Positions 47,508 to 60,809 are shown, counted from the first letter of the stretch. The stretch is DNA of 64,000 nucleotides from Marasmius tenuissimus (GCA_029532415.1 JAQOTA010000054.1:1984001-2048000); one strand, 5' to 3'. A program made the numbers and translations. The notes: a model not told the origin generated them from the sequence alone.

Positions 47508-48092
47508 ATGCATTTCAACTTCATCGCTATCGTCGCCGTTTTCTTCTCTGTACTCCGACTCGCCGTCGCGTCTCCCATCCCCGAAAGCCTTCATCTCCGT
47601 GGGGAGCTCATCGTGTACAGGCCAAGGATCATTCAAGCTTCCATCGGTGCTCGATGGCAACGAGGGCAGACGCGCACCGTGAGCTTCTCTTTGACGAGTT
47701 GGCTTTCGCTGACTGTCCTTGTTGAGTAGGTCTCTTGGGACACATCCGACTTGCCCCAAGAAAAGGAGAACGCAACCGGAACGCTTCTCCTTGGGTTCCT
47801 AGAAGCGCGCGACGAAAACTTGGATATCGGTAGGTACCATGGTAAGTATGGAGGGCATTGATCATGCTAATCCTATTGAACATAGACCACCCCCTTGCTG
47901 ACAATTTTCCGCTCAAAAAAGGCTCCGTCGCGTTCACCGTGCCCAAGCATCTAGAACGAAAGAAGGGCTATATCATTGCTTGTGCGTATCTCATCCCCCT
48001 GCCCTCTAGCTTTGGCCTCACCCCGAATCTGACACGGACTTGCAGTGTTGGGTGATTCGGGCAACATCTCTGGCCCTTTCGCTGTTGTCTGA
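47508..48092 (+). CDS. Kre9/Knh1-like secreted protein, diverged
   Basis: Fourth family member. The N-terminus MHFNFIAIVAVFFSVLRLAV is a signal peptide ending near ASP. After RWQRGQTRT and an intron comes VSWDTSDLPQEKENATG, then LLLGFLEARDENLDI. A second intron leads to DHPLADNFPLKKGSVAFTVP and KKGYIIA, and a third to LLGDSGNISGPFAVV at the stop. The segment before TVSW is less like its relatives. As in two of the other copies there is no Ser/Thr-rich stalk and no GPI tail. The HPLA(D/E)NF block shared with the gene at 46308 shows that these two are the closest pair. Confidence 0.8.
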
Positions 48093-48440
48093 GCACGTTC
48101 ACGAACGTTACGGCCACGACCCGAACGATATGATACTCCCTTGAACCAAAATAATCGTGTTTTGTAATCAATCTCAACACCTCAGTGTTCAGCTTCCCTT
48201 TGCATTCTCACTACATTACCTCTTTCACGCCAGGACATCCTTTTGAACTTTTTTTACACACGGACAGCACCTTACTTGAATTCAATCTTGTAACTGTCGA
48301 ACTGTTGAGTGCGAAAGTCAGGTGTGATGAAACCGCCGGATTGATTGAGAGGTATATATGGAAGCATAGATGTTCCGCGGTAGATATCTTTTGGCGAGAA
48401 ACACAGAAGAGACGAGACGAGACGAGAAGTGTGGTCCTCG
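48093..48440. other. Convergent intergenic region
   Basis: About 350 bp between converging stops, presumed 3' untranslated sequence. It holds the short tandem repeat gagacgagacgagacgaga near 48411-48427. Nothing else is recognised. Confidence 0.5.
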
Positions 48441-49402
<962 letters not shown>

Positions 49403-50053
49403 GATGGTCGTGTTCAAGTGTGAATTTTGGCCTCCAAAGCGTGTCTAGCGTGAGAATCCGAAATTGAGTTGGTCGACCCACCGACTGCATCCCTTTCTCG
49501 GACCCTCATATGAACAAGCAAGATGGTCAAGAGCTTGTTCTCCATCGGCCAAGCACCCGCTTTCCTGACCGTCATCGCTAATTATGTGGGCTCTTCGTGC
49601 GTGCCCAGATGATAAGGTGCAATTCTTCAATCATGCAGGTACCGTTCCTTGCATCATAATGATTTCTCTGATATCTATTGACATTCGGCATGCAGGCGAA
49701 GTACTCCTGTGCCTTTGCAGAGAATTCCAAGCTATCTTTGTAGTTCTCGAAGGAACACATCTGAGGACTGCAGGAGTTCGTTTTTCAGGATAATCCACCG
49801 TCAACTCTATCAGGGCCATCCTCAGACTGAGTAACAACTTTTGCTTTTCGCGGCACGCAAATCGGATGTGCTTTGAATCGGCTCGGGATGTGGCATCTGT
49901 CGGGTGTTGCAGTATGTACTTCCCCTTGATCCTGGAAAGAAGTGACACCGGAATGCGGATTCGTACCTTTCTCTCGGCAGGTGTATTGCAAGCTTCACGT
50001 CGCATATAAAGTCCATCCTCCGGGTTCCAATTTTCCCTCCCACCCCCCTCGCG
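49403..50053. promoter_or_regulatory. Divergent intergenic region (EBP / GH128)
   Basis: About 650 bp between divergent genes. Minus-strand frames up to 124 codons (49631-50005) are open but match nothing I know and overlap the presumed promoters. Confidence 0.4.
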
Positions 50054-51292
50054 ATGCTCTCCCTCCTTCTCTTTGCCCTATCCGGATCCTTCGCGTTAGC
50101 GGCTAAAAATCCCAAACGTGGCCTGTCGTTCATTCCGGTAGACAACGATGCAGATGTCCTCAACTTGAATCAAAGTTCGAGCGAAATATCATGGATATAC
50201 GACTGGTCGACACCCTTACCACCACATCTGGCTACATCGGGTATTGAGTTCATTCCAATGCAATGGGGAGCAGGAAATATCGAGAACCTCTCGACTACCA
50301 TAAAGGCTCAAGGTTCAAAGGTGCTCTTGGTACGTACATGCTTCCCTTGGGATACGAGAGTAACGTGATGATGACTTTTGCCAGGGCTTCAACGAACCCG
50401 ATTTCAATGAACAATCGAATATTGATCCTGCCTATGCGGCCCAACTCTGGCAGAAGTACATTGAACCTCTTAAGGCATCCGGCGTTCGCTTGGGAGCTCC
50501 TGCTGTGTCAAGTGGTTCGGGAGGGATCCCTTGGATGACATCCTTCATGTCAGCCTGCTCAAACTGTACCTTTGATTTCATACCAGTGCATTGGTGAGTT
50601 ATCTTAGCTTTCTCGCCCACAATCGCTGATTCCCCTCAGGTACGGGATAGGCGTGGCCGGCTTCTATGATTATTTATGGCAAATGCACAACCGTTTTGGT
50701 AACCGAACGCTGTGGGTTACGGAGTGGGCGACTACAGCACTCGACGTTAAAGGTTAGCGGCAGTACTATTCATAATGGAAGTCCTACTCACTGTATGCTC
50801 ACAGAGGTAGAAGACTTCATGAATCAAACAACCAAGTATTTGGATGACCTCGCATGGGTTGAGCGTTACGCATGGTTTGGCTACTTTGTGAGTGTCTCTG
50901 CCTTCATCTAATTGAACAACGCTAATTGGACCCGGATTCGCAGAGACCCGAGAATGGTTCTGCATACAGTAAGTCCCAGGTTACTCTCTCTGAACGGTCG
51001 CTGATCAAGGCTTACCACAGATATGATGGATGCTGAAGGTGGTCTCAATAACTTAGGGAAACAGTACATCGGCGCCGATACCGTCGTAAAGAGTGGTCCT
51101 ATCACTAATACAGTTGGAAACACAGCTATCAATGCCGGCCCAACCAAGCCATTGGCGACAGCTACTGCTGGTCCGGATCAGAAACCCAGCTTTTTGCCTG
51201 CTAACCACTCTCCTCCGAGGTGTGATCTCCCTCTGGGTGGTTTGATTGGTGTGGTCTCCGTTGTGATTCTGACTGCATGGTCTTGGTTGTAA
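50054..51292 (+). CDS. GH128 beta-1,3-glucanase-like protein, GPI-anchored
   Basis: Secreted glycoside hydrolase of the GH128/Asl1 type, expected to cut beta-1,3-glucan in the fungal wall. The N-terminus MLSLLLFALSGSFALAAKNP is a signal peptide. The catalytic-core blocks are KRGLSFIPVDNDADVLNL, ISWIYDWSTPLPPHL, GIEFIPMQWGAGNIENL, GFNEPDFNEQSNIDPAYAAQ with the general acid/base Glu, FDFIPVHWYG, RTLWVTEWATTALDV with the nucleophile Glu, and WVERYAWFGYFRPENGSAYN. After a Thr-rich linker the C-terminus LGGLIGVVSVVILTAWSWL is a GPI signal. Several introns interrupt the gene. Both catalytic Glu are present. Confidence 0.9.
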
Positions 51293-51474
51293 GATGGATT
51301 TTGTATAATAGAGAGCTTGATAGACACTTGCCGATACCCACGTTAACTTATATGTATTCGACCAATGATGAAAAAAGTAAACTTGTTTGCCAGGTTGCTG
51401 TGGGTAGAGATCGCGAGGTCTTCGCTTCGTCAGCGGTCGCGTCCGCCGGCGACGTTTCTTGAATTGCAGCTTCC

Positions 51475-53108
51475 ATGATGCCAGCGCTCTATCTGGGCTC
51501 TTTCGTTCATTGTCCTCGACTCGGACAATTAGACATACTCAACGATCACTTATTGGGTACTGGCAATAGACATCATATCAAAATTCCAAACTTGACAGAC
51601 CCTTACAGTTGTCGACGATTCCGGCTTCATCATACACTCCGAACCCTCCAACTCAATCAAATCTAGTCGGTATATCGAGGCTCATCCAAACTCCTTGACG
51701 CAACTGAGTCCAGGCAACTTTCTAATCCCGACGTTCTGCGATCTTCACCTACACGCTCCTCAATTCCTCTATCAAGGGAATGGACTACACTTCCCTCTTA
51801 TGAAATGGTTAGACGAATACGCTTTCAAAGCCGAGGAAAGGTTGGATGCCGATCCTGTTCTGGCCAGGAAGGTCTACACCCGGCTGGCGGAAAGGCTAAT
51901 CGAGCAGGGAACGGGCGCTGTTTTACTTTTTGGAACAATACGGGAGGAGACGAAGTGAGTCTGAAGTCCCTGTTATTACGCATACAAAGTGCACTCAGTG
52001 GAACATCGGGATTCAGTTTGATCCTCGCGGAGGTGCTTCAGAGTGCTGGACTGAGGGGATTCGTCGGCAAGCTTTCCATGGACATCTCAACTCGCCCTTC
52101 CTACGTTGAGAGTTCTACCGAGGAATCCCTGGCCTCTATCAGAAGCTTTACGGACAAGATGAAAGGTATGGTTGGCCACCTGCCGACTCACAAGCGCCTA
52201 GTAGAGCCGGTCGTCACCCCACGCTTCGTACCTACATGTTCTGACAAACTGCTTCACGGCCTGGGAAAGCTCGCAGCCGATGAATCTCTCAGGATACAGA
52301 GTCATCTGGCAGAAGCTCACGATCAGGTTGAATGGGTACGGGCTGAACGTGGGATGGAAGACATAGATGTGTTTGAAAAGGTACTGCATGATCACTGTTG
52401 CATGCTACGTAGAGATCTTTCCTCCAGACTGAATACACCGGGTAGAACAACCTCTTGACACACAAGACAGTACAAGCCCATTGCACATTCCTGGACGTCC
52501 CCGCCTTAGAAAGAGTCCGAGACCATCGAACAGCCATCGCCCACTGCCCATTATCAAACGCGTATTTCTCGGCGGAGCCATTTCGTCTACGTGAAGCTCT
52601 CGCGGAAGGTGTGTCTGTTGGTCTTGGGACAGACATCGCAGGGGGGTATAGCATCGACATAATGAACGCCATGAGACAAGCAGTCGTCATGTCACGGATG
52701 AGGGAGGGTGCACGGACGATGGGGAAGATACCATCTCAAGCAAATCTCGCCATCGACTGGAAAGAGGCGCTTTACCTCGCGACGCGTGGAGGGGGAGAAG
52801 CACTGGGACTTCCGCAAGGTTGTGGGACGTTCCAAGTAGGTGCTCCTTTCGATGCACAGCAAAGTGAGAATGTCCGTTCTGCGGTGTTGTCGTTTCGCTC
52901 ATATGATATTTCAACAGTCGAGTTATTCAAACTGAATCCAGCGTGCGGCACAGGATCTTTTGAGGTGTTGGGATTCGATATCGACGAAAGGGAGGCATGT
53001 CCGCTTTCGGAGAATATGGTGGAAAAATGGTGGTGCATCGGTGACAGCAGGAATCGCGTGGCGATGTGGGTACAGGGCGTTAGACTTTCGAGTGTTCCTC
53101 TTGAGTAG
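51475..53108 (+). CDS. Guanine deaminase
   Basis: Amidohydrolase converting guanine to xanthine in purine salvage. The start is MMPALYLGSFVHCPRLGQLD. An intron after DHLL joins to VVDDSGFIIHSEPSNS. Metal-binding and active-site motifs: LIPTFCDLHLHAPQFLYQGN with the HxH pair, VQAHCTFL and RTAIAHCPLSN further on, SHLAEAHDQVEW with the third His, and GLGTDIAGGYSIDIMNAMRQ with the metal-binding Asp. An intron near 51954-52010 joins REET to NLILAEVLQSAGLRGFVGKL. All expected metal ligands are present, so the enzyme should be active. Confidence 0.92.
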
Positions 53109-53171
53109 TAGGGGGTTTAGGCGAGCTGGAAAACAATAAACTCGTGTCAATGGGCATGTTCAATTGGGATC

Positions 53172-54282
53172 CTACCTCATCGACGGGACCTCCTCATTCA
53201 CGAGATCCTCCCAAGATGGGAGTTCCAGTACCGAGGGTAATTCGTCCCATGCGCGCTGACGGTACTCCGTCACCTCTCTTTGGAATGTTTGGCGGCAAAG
53301 TATGCAAAAGGTTTCGTCTTTGGTCACCTGAGCCATCGCCTCTACCATGAAGTGAAAGGGACCGGTCCGCATTTTCCAAGAGCTCTCTAGTCTAAAGGTC
53401 AGTCGTGTAAAATTTCGGGTACAGATCTTGGTATTCATGCATCCTGCGGCCGTTTTGCGTTCGCCGCAAATCCTTCGGATAAAATCCATCAGCAGGTCCA
53501 GCCTTCTCTGGAACATCAGAGTGTAGTACTTGATGTCGAGGGGATCTAGTTTTGAGGACGGTTTCGATGGGTTTTTAGTCAACAACTTGGGATGGTCTTC
53601 CCGCAGCAGATCGTTCAAGGGGTATAGGGAAAGGAAATAGAAGACCGAGGGGAGGACTACGCGAACCTGGGTTTCTCTAGCCAAGTTGAGGACGTGAAGA
53701 GGATGCACGTAGGGATAGCTGAGTTGGTTGACAAATGGCGTTTTAACAGCGAGATCGACCATATCGTCGTGACCTTGCAGCGTAGGACTCCATGTTTTCG
53801 TCAAATAGCGGATCGCCTGCGATCTGAGATGAGCGATGAAGTATTTCGTCGACAGACGTAGTATTCCGGCCAGATAGAAAAAATCGTCGATAGAACGGCG
53901 TGCAAAGGCCCTATCCCGTCATCGTCAAATCCAGTACAGTAGTATTAGGTATAACGATCAAACGTACGGGCCGTCATACAATGCCTTAACAAGGCTAGAG
54001 ACATCATTTGGGATGTCGTACAACGGTACAACTTGAGAGCCTTCCGGAGCATTAAACTCGTACGAGGGCTGAGGTATTTCGAACATCCCTTGGAAGATTT
54101 CTGAATGTCGAGCAAGGACTCCCCTATGAACACGAAAGGCAGTTGGCGAGGTCTGGCTGTTATGATGAGCAACTAGAATTATGTTGCCATCTTCAAACCA
54201 AGGCTAGATAAGGATCTTCATGAGCACAATGAGCACAGAAAATAAAGCTACGTACGTCTCCCTGCTGAGGTGCATCTTCCAT
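53172..54282 (-). CDS. BTB/POZ domain protein of the expanded Agaricomycete family
   Basis: The start at 54282 gives MEDAPQQGD, then an intron, then PWFEDGNIILVAHHNSQTS, FRVHRGVLARHSEIFQGMFE, an IPQPSYEF segment and VVPLYDIPNDVSSLVKALYD: the BTB/POZ fold. After another exon comes FIAHLRSQAIRYLTKTW and HPLHVLNLARETQVRVVLPS, the C-terminal helical part usual in this large mushroom family. The C-terminus has several Cys (CILC, CMNTKIC), possibly structural. These proteins are often proposed as adaptors, but no partner can be inferred. It converges on the guanine deaminase stop with only 63 bp between them. Confidence 0.83.
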
Positions 54283-54409
54283 GCAAAAGAGTAGGGACTA
54301 GGAGACAGAATGATGGTATAAGGCGAGACCGGCAATTTGGAGAATGTTGCGCGCTCATCATTGCCGGCTGTCCGACGTTGACCAGTAACCACCATCCTCG
54401 ACGTCTGCG

Positions 54410-56763
54410 ATGAGCTCTCAATCACCTTCAGGCGGCATGTCAAGATCCCGAACAAACTCTCGAGCAAGCACTCCGAATCCAACACTTACTCGCTCTCCTT
54501 CTTCCCGTCTCGTAATCCCTCCAGCACTTCGACCTTCTCCATCACTATCGAACCTGCATGTGCACAGTTACAATAGTTCTTCGACGAGTTCTTCACCTCC
54601 TCCAGTACCCCTTCTTCCGGCCAGCTATAACCTAGATAGCAGTGCTTCTTCGGTGGTGAATTTGGACTTAAACGAAGGCATTCTTATACAAGATGCAGAG
54701 GCTGAGGCTGATGTAGCAGAGGAAGACGTAGTCGTGGCGCCACCAGAAGGTTCTGCTACGGACGAAGACACGAAGAAGATGCTGCGGGAACAGCTCAGGA
54801 AGACTCTCAGCTACAAAACCTCGAAACCAGGTCCGAGACCATAATTTCGGAAGTACACATGAGAATGTTGATGACTCGTTGCGCAGACCTCAACCCTGCT
54901 CGTATAAGGCCGAAGGGGAAAAGACGCGGACCAGACGACCTTTCGTTCGATGCCGGTATTTCTGTTTCACTTCTTTGCGTTAGTAGAGTTGCTCACAATT
55001 CCGACAGCTATGAAATTCCCTCCGCGAGAATACTTCATACTTACAGATGCAGGCAAACCTGTTTTTTCGAGGTAAACCCGGTCTTCTTCTCCTTTCAAAC
55101 AGTATTCACATCGTCTTAGTCGTCCAGAGAATGAAGAATCTGACGACCTCACCTCAACCATTGGCATCATGCAAGCCCTCATATCTGTCTTCATAGACAA
55201 TGGAGACAAACTTCGCTGTATTAATGCTGGAAAGACAAGGATAGTCTTCTTACAACGATCACCGCTCTACTACGTTTGTGCATCTTCCTGGGGGGAACCT
55301 GAATTTGTGGTAAGTTGCTCGCCCCCAGCAGCCCACCTCCGATTAACTTGCACTCGTAAAGCAAGACACGCAGCCATCTTGAATATCTTCATCTACAAAT
55401 CTTGAGCATAGTCACTGCAGCCCAATTACGGAAGATTTTTGAGCGACGAACCAATTTCGACCTGCGTCGACTTCTGAGTGGTGTGTACGTTGGCCTTTCC
55501 CTACGCCTTGTTCTAACTATCTAACAGGCGCGGAGACCTTTTTGAACTCGATGATCCAACGACTTGAATTTGACCTCTCCATAAGCATGTCCTCTTTGCG
55601 TTGCCTCAAGTTGGAAACAAATTTGCGAAAACGCGCTGCTGAATGTCTCGTGCCAGCATCCAAGATGAAGGTGAAGCGATTGTCCACTCCTTGCAATCAA
55701 TACTCTTACCGCTTTTCCGTAGGACATACTCTACATCATGCTTGTTGCCCGGGGCCAAGTAATTACTCTCATTCGACCAAAGAAACATTCGATTCATCCA
55801 GCAGGTACGGAATCTGTCTCTATACCAACAACATGACGCTGAATGATGATTTTACAGATGTTCATATTCTCCTGAATACTATTCAGAGTCCTTCCATCGC
55901 CAATTCGCCGGCCTCCGCGTCGTGGATACCTGTCTGCCTCCCGAAATTCAACGCATCCGGCTTTGTAAACGCGTATATTTCCTTCCTGAGACCTCAGGAG
56001 GGCGAAAGCACCCCTAGTTCCCCTACTACCACCACCTCGGGAGCATCACAGAACACTGAAGCTCCTGATACAGTCCATCATGACCCAAGCGTAGGTCTGG
56101 TCTGTATCAGCGGCGGTGGAGACTTTGAAGGTATTCGAGGTTGGTGCAACTCAGCCACTGAGGTCAGTCTGACTTCTGTGCTGTTATCGCGAAATGCTGA
56201 CCTGCCTCCAGAGATTAACGTCCGAGGGTCTCCTCTCGGCCCTTTTTGATACTATTCGATCTGGCAAGACCGAATATGCCGTGTCTGAGCTGGGAATACC
56301 TGGACTGAGGCATTTCATCTATAAATCGCGTGCTCAAGTTCAGGTTACCTTTCCTATCTTCGAAGACCCTTATGACAACGTTGACGAACAGAGAAGGTGA
56401 GTTCCTGTGCACGATGTCAAAGCTTTGAGTTCTAACATCCATCCCAGGATAACAACCCTCTACCAAGTATTGCATGACGCTGTTCATGCTAAATCTGGTC
56501 AAGAGGACACACTGAAGCTACAATTCATACGGACGGAAAAAGAGTGCGTTATGGGATGGGTGAGAAATCTGTTTCCATTTCTTTCCTGCGCCTCGCTGGA
56601 ACTTACTTCGATGCGTACGCAGATAACTCAGCCGTTTGAGCTCTATATAGCACTTTCGCCTCTGCTCCCTAAAACGGCCGTCGTCGGTGCAGCGAACGCG
56701 GTTGCGCGGTGGGTCAAAAGAGATGAGAATCGGTTGTTCTTAAGGGATGCCCCTGTATTCTAG
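54410..56763 (+). CDS. MON1: Vacuolar fusion protein MON1
   Basis: Subunit of the Mon1-Ccz1 guanine-nucleotide exchange factor that activates Ypt7/Rab7 on late endosomes and vacuoles. The N-terminus is Ser/Pro-rich and acidic and less conserved. The first longin domain begins around [11 protein letters not shown], then [59 protein letters not shown], and IYMLVARG-like [20 protein letters not shown]. Later blocks are [57 protein letters not shown] and the C-terminal [20 protein letters not shown]. Several introns, some readable in frame. The start codon lies 127 bp from the divergent BTB gene. Confidence 0.9.
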
Positions 56764-56921
56764 ATTTAGAATGTTTATCAGTGGATGTACTTATATGTAT
56801 CTGTAATACTACTCGGTCAAAACTTTTCTTGCTGAACGCAGTCTGGACCGAAGTGCGCCGCTCCTTCCGGTAGACCGTGAACGCCCAACAGACGCCCAAA
56901 TAATTTTGTAACTCAACAACC

Positions 56922-57485
56922 ATGTCGTTCAACATTGGGACCCGCTGTACCTCTCTATGGCCTCAATTCTCGCGTTCATTCTTCAACAGAGCGGCAGTTA
57001 AGCCAATTCCTGCTCCGAGAGGTATGTGTACAATCTCCAACCCAGAACCAGCATCACTCATTCCCTCGGCAGACTCAATCAACACCCCACAAGACTTCCT
57101 GAAAGCTATAGGGCGCGACATGGACACCAAAATCAAGACCGAGTCCTGGGAGGAACTATGGAAGAGCTCAGGGCTTCAGTTCCGCGAAGCGGGGCTGTCA
57201 GTACGAGACCGCAGGTGCGTACAACCGTCCGACTTCTGCGTGGCCCTTGTTTGAACAACGACCGAAAATCACAGATACGCGTTATGGTGCATGGAGAAGT
57301 TCAGACAGGGTGTTCCAATAGAAGAATATGCTCATGACCCGCGGTCTAAGAAGACTATTAGAGGGTGAGTTCCTTATTGTATCTTCGCGCATCCCTTCCT
57401 GCGTTAACCTGCCGGACTTCATTGCAGTTGGGGTCCTACAGTTCAGAATGGAAAACGGATACGGTCAAGGCGTATGAAGAATTAA
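56922..57485 (+). CDS. Mitochondrial small ribosomal subunit protein mS41 (Fyv4-like, IGR motif)
   Basis: Mitoribosome protein of the IGR-motif family. The first part MSFNIGTRCTSLWPQFSRSF is rich in Arg, Ser and hydrophobic residues and suits a mitochondrial presequence. The conserved domain is TPQDFLKAIGRDMDTKIKTE, SWEELWKSSGLQFREAGLSV, RDRR, an intron, then YALWCMEKFRQGVPIEEYAH. A second intron joins TIRG to WGPTVQNGKRIRSRRMKN before the TAA at 57483-57485. Length and motif order match the family. Confidence 0.9.
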
Positions 57486-57689
57486 TTTGCCATCTATTTT
57501 AATACGACATACCATTACCAAAAACAGGGAAAACGACGCTATGGATACAAGAACGATAATGAGTCTACACTAATATACACATTGGAAACAGAAGTCATAA
57601 TCGTCATGACAGGCATAGACAAGGACCAGCTTCTGTGAACTGCAGTCAGACTTCGGAGCCAGTTTGAAGGCAGTTAAGCTACTCACAGT

Positions 57690-58959
57690 CTAGTCTTCAT
57701 TAGCAGGAGTCGGGCGGCCGATGCAGGAGACGTTCGGGTTGTCGAGATGCCTCTTGAGAGCGTCACGGCGGCTGAACGTTAAAAGACACCCGCCCACCCT
57801 CTCCCGGTTCTGGAAGTAGAACGTCTTGGCGTCCGGTGCGATGTCGTACTCATCTCGCTCCTCAACGCAAATTCCCTTGCACCACCACCCTCGACTCTGA
57901 TCTTCGCTGCTTGGTCTGGCGTGAGTTCGAAGGTGTCTCTGGTAGTCAGGCATGCGTTTGTTTGCCTGCTGCCAACCGCACTCGGGACATTTGAAGTCGC
58001 ATTCCTCAGCTGACCTTCGGTTGACTGCTCGCATGAGTTCTGGGGTTGAGGATTGGGCGTTGCGGGACACGGGCATCATACGCGTGCGTGTTGCGCCTGC
58101 TGTTCGCCGCTTGGGAAGACGCGGGGCATTTCGACGAGAGCTGGCGCCGGTGCTTCGAACCTTCTTGCGAGGCGGCAAAGTCGGGGAGGGACAATAGTCG
58201 TCGTCGTCAGAAGGGTTCTTGTCGTCGTCATCCTCGTCGTTCGGAAAGTCTTCGAGGTCCTCAAAATGGCGCTTCAGCGTACGTCGGCGAGGAACCTCAA
58301 TGGCGAGAGATTCGGGACGATGGCGGGACGTAGACTGAGAGGCGGTCGAGGAGGCTTCAGAATCAGAAAGTGAAGGGGAGTCCAGTGCTTCCGCGTCGTC
58401 CTGCTCTTCTGGTGCGATCGCCGGTATGCCACCGTGACTGAACGTGCTACTTCCGCTAGCTTTTGGTATGAACGGCGTGTCCACCTCGGATGGTTGGTTT
58501 CTTGTCACTGGCATTCAGAAATCATTGTGGCAGAGACCTAGGATCATGGACTCACAAGTTAGACCGTTCGTAAACCTTTCCTCCCTGGACGAAGCCGTGT
58601 AGCTGAGGCCTTTGGACGAAGGGATCCGCGTCTGATTCGCAGTCACTATCATCCTGGTAAGGATAGTCGTTGCCACCTTCTTCTGGTTCGGTAAAGGGTA
58701 TATAGTGGTCATCCCGAGGCGGAGAACCAACGGAAGAAGAGGAGGAGGAGGCTGTAATAGGACTGGGGTGGCTTTCATGTGTGTCTGGCCAGATTGTGGC
58801 ACCGTCATCCATGGACGCGAACGCCTCTGCGAGCATCTCTTCAACACCTTCATCAGCTCCATCTGAATTCCGTAACTTGTGTTCAAAGGCCAGCTCCGAG
58901 TTTCGACGGTTGAAAGACGAATCGTATTGCGGATAATAGGCGTCGTCGTAGTATAGCAT
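57690..58959 (-). CDS. C2H2-type zinc-finger protein, putative transcription factor
   Basis: Acidic, Ser/Asp-rich N-terminal region (MLYYDDAYYPQYDSSFNRRN and following), an intron near 58515-58560, then basic nuclear-localisation-like stretches (PRRRTLKRHFE, PPRKKVR). The C-terminal zinc-binding part has CDFKCPECGWQQ with MPDYQRHLRTH, a C2H2 finger, and a second, extended one from WWCKGICVEERDEYD to FSRRDALKRHLDN and CIGRP, where the distance between Cys and His pairs is unusually long. A role in transcription is inferred from these features only; target genes are unknown. Confidence 0.8.
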
Positions 58960-59758
58960 AGCTTAATCCTCTGGGGAACGGGAAGGATGGGGTGAAGTTG
59001 GAGACTTGCGTATCTCCAACGCGTTATATACGGTCACCTCGCTAAACAATCGCTGTTTCAAAATATCTTTGTTCTGCGAAGCAGGCACACCCTTCCTTAT
59101 TATCACATCGTGTCGTTTCCTGGCGTTCTTTACCCTTTTTGGTATAAACCACAATAGACCTGATTGTGCCGCGCATCAATCTGGTATGTTTCTTTGTGAA
59201 AGAGTCGGTGGTCGCTATATCTACCGACTCCGAAGACAAAGAGCATTCCGGTGGCAACGACCAAAGAACTTTACCGTGGCGGTGATAAAAAGGGCCAGTC
59301 CCTTTGAGCCTGTGCTTCACAACGCACAATCGCTTTGAAAGTCTGACTGGGAGGTTTGAATGCATGTTACATCCATCATGATCACAAGACCGCGAAACGA
59401 TTCTCGGACCCGCGTTTATGTTGCAACGAGGCTGAACGAGTTCAACATGAGGCTTGATGTCCTCTCCGTGAGTGAAGTGTGAAGGGAAGGATGACTGGAC
59501 TCGCACTGGACTGGGTAAGACCGTCAGAGGTATCTCGGATATCATGCGCGGAATCATAATGCCAGATCGGACTCCGGAGGCATTTAACCATGCAATGATG
59601 CATATGGCTAATCACTTCAAACTCAATCACACGACATGGGGCTGAATTTTCGCAACATGTCTTCATTCATAGCGGTAAAGAAGCGTTCGCCAACCAGAGG
59701 TGATCCTGGTGCCAATCACGAGAATGTGAGGAATGAAAAGGACAAGGGCCGGTTATTG
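58960..59758. other. Intergenic region, no gene recognised
   Basis: About 800 bp between the start of the C2H2 gene and the stop of the FHA gene. Minus-strand frames up to 171 codons (59042-59557) are open, but no motif or plausible splice partner is visible. Confidence 0.4.
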
Positions 59759-60809
59759 TCAAGAGGCATCGTCATGCAAAAAGACATATTCTCGGTTGGA
59801 TTGCCCGAACTTAATGACTAGAAATGCAAATGAGAATAAGTTCATATGATGAAGACTGTCCTTACCGTCCCCAGCCTTCAATTCGTAATATCGAGATTTT
59901 GGTATGGCTTCGTCGTTGACATGAGTACCGTTTGTGGAATCGAGATCGATTATGAATGGCCTGATGAAGAAGTTCTGGTAAGACCTTTGATCTGGAAAAT
60001 AAAGGAATGCAGACTTACTTCACAACGCCCCCAGAGCCCCCAAATTCATCCTTCTCTTGCAAAAAGCGGTCTAATGAACGGATGAGGCAATACAACACCT
60101 TGCGTAGTAGCAAAACTTACACTGTATCGCTGCATGTTGCTTGGAACAAGATGGATGTTCAATAGCAATGTCGGCCACCAAGCGATCTCTGCCTATCAAG
60201 TAGGCACTTTGCCGCGAAATGTGAAGCAATTCTTGTAATTAATGGTCAGAGCTCCATCTAGCCATGTGCACGTTCGAGGTGCTCACCGACTTGTTCTGAC
60301 CCCTTGAACACATACAACCTCCATCCAAGAACAGGTTTTCTTGCCTCCGGAGGCTCGTTGTACTTCAACACGCTGCTGTTCTTCCCATCCGCACTCTTGA
60401 CAGTGTTGGTTTCCGCCGCGAGAAGACCAGAGGCCCCAAAATTTGGTTTTGCTTTATTCACAGGGGATTTTGACCGCGACCTCGACGAGGAGCGACGTCT
60501 TCTAGATGAATGAGGTGATGCCGACCGCCTATCTCGACCTCTGTCTCTGTCGTAACGGTCTCTATCGCGCCTTCTCTCTCGCTCTCTGTCCTCCTCTCCG
60601 TACCCGTATAAATTGTCTTCACGCCTGTAAGAAGACCCTCGAGAAGTCCTATATTCATTGTTGCGGGATGAATGGCTGGATTCACCTGCGCCGGATTTTC
60701 TGCTGTCATAATCTCGTTCTCTTCTGTTTCCGTGGTGGTCGTGATGGTCGTAGCCCCTCGATGACCTTCCTTCATAGCGTCTGGGCGGTGATTGAGATTG
60801 ACGGGGCAT
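59759..60809 (-). CDS. FHA-domain RNA-processing protein (SNIP1/Pml1/DDL-like)
   Basis: Nuclear protein with an Arg/Ser-rich N-terminus and a C-terminal FHA phosphopeptide-binding domain; relatives act in pre-mRNA retention and splicing (yeast Pml1, RES complex) and in microRNA biogenesis (SNIP1/DDL). The start MPRQSQSPPRRYEGRSSRGY leads into RS/RD-type repeats (RERERRRDRDRYDRDRGRD). Then KPVLGWRLYVFKGSEQVGEH. A 48-bp intron joins LEQ to LLHISRQSAYLIGRDRLVAD, followed by IAIEHPSCSKQHAAIQY. Further introns lead to EKDEFGG, FIIDLDSTNGTHVNDEAIPK, SRYYELKAGD and VIKFGQSNREYVFLHDDAS at the stop. The FHA core residues (G-R, S-K-x-H, N-G) are all present. Confidence 0.9.

Noticed and set aside
49631..50005. 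Minus-strand 124-codon frame between the EBP and GH128 genes.
   Set aside because: It lies in the shared divergent promoter, has no recognised domain and no supporting splice pattern.
59042..59557. Minus-strand 171-codon frame between the C2H2 and FHA genes.
   Set aside because: Composition is irregular, there is no known motif, and it overlaps presumed regulatory sequence; it may be chance.
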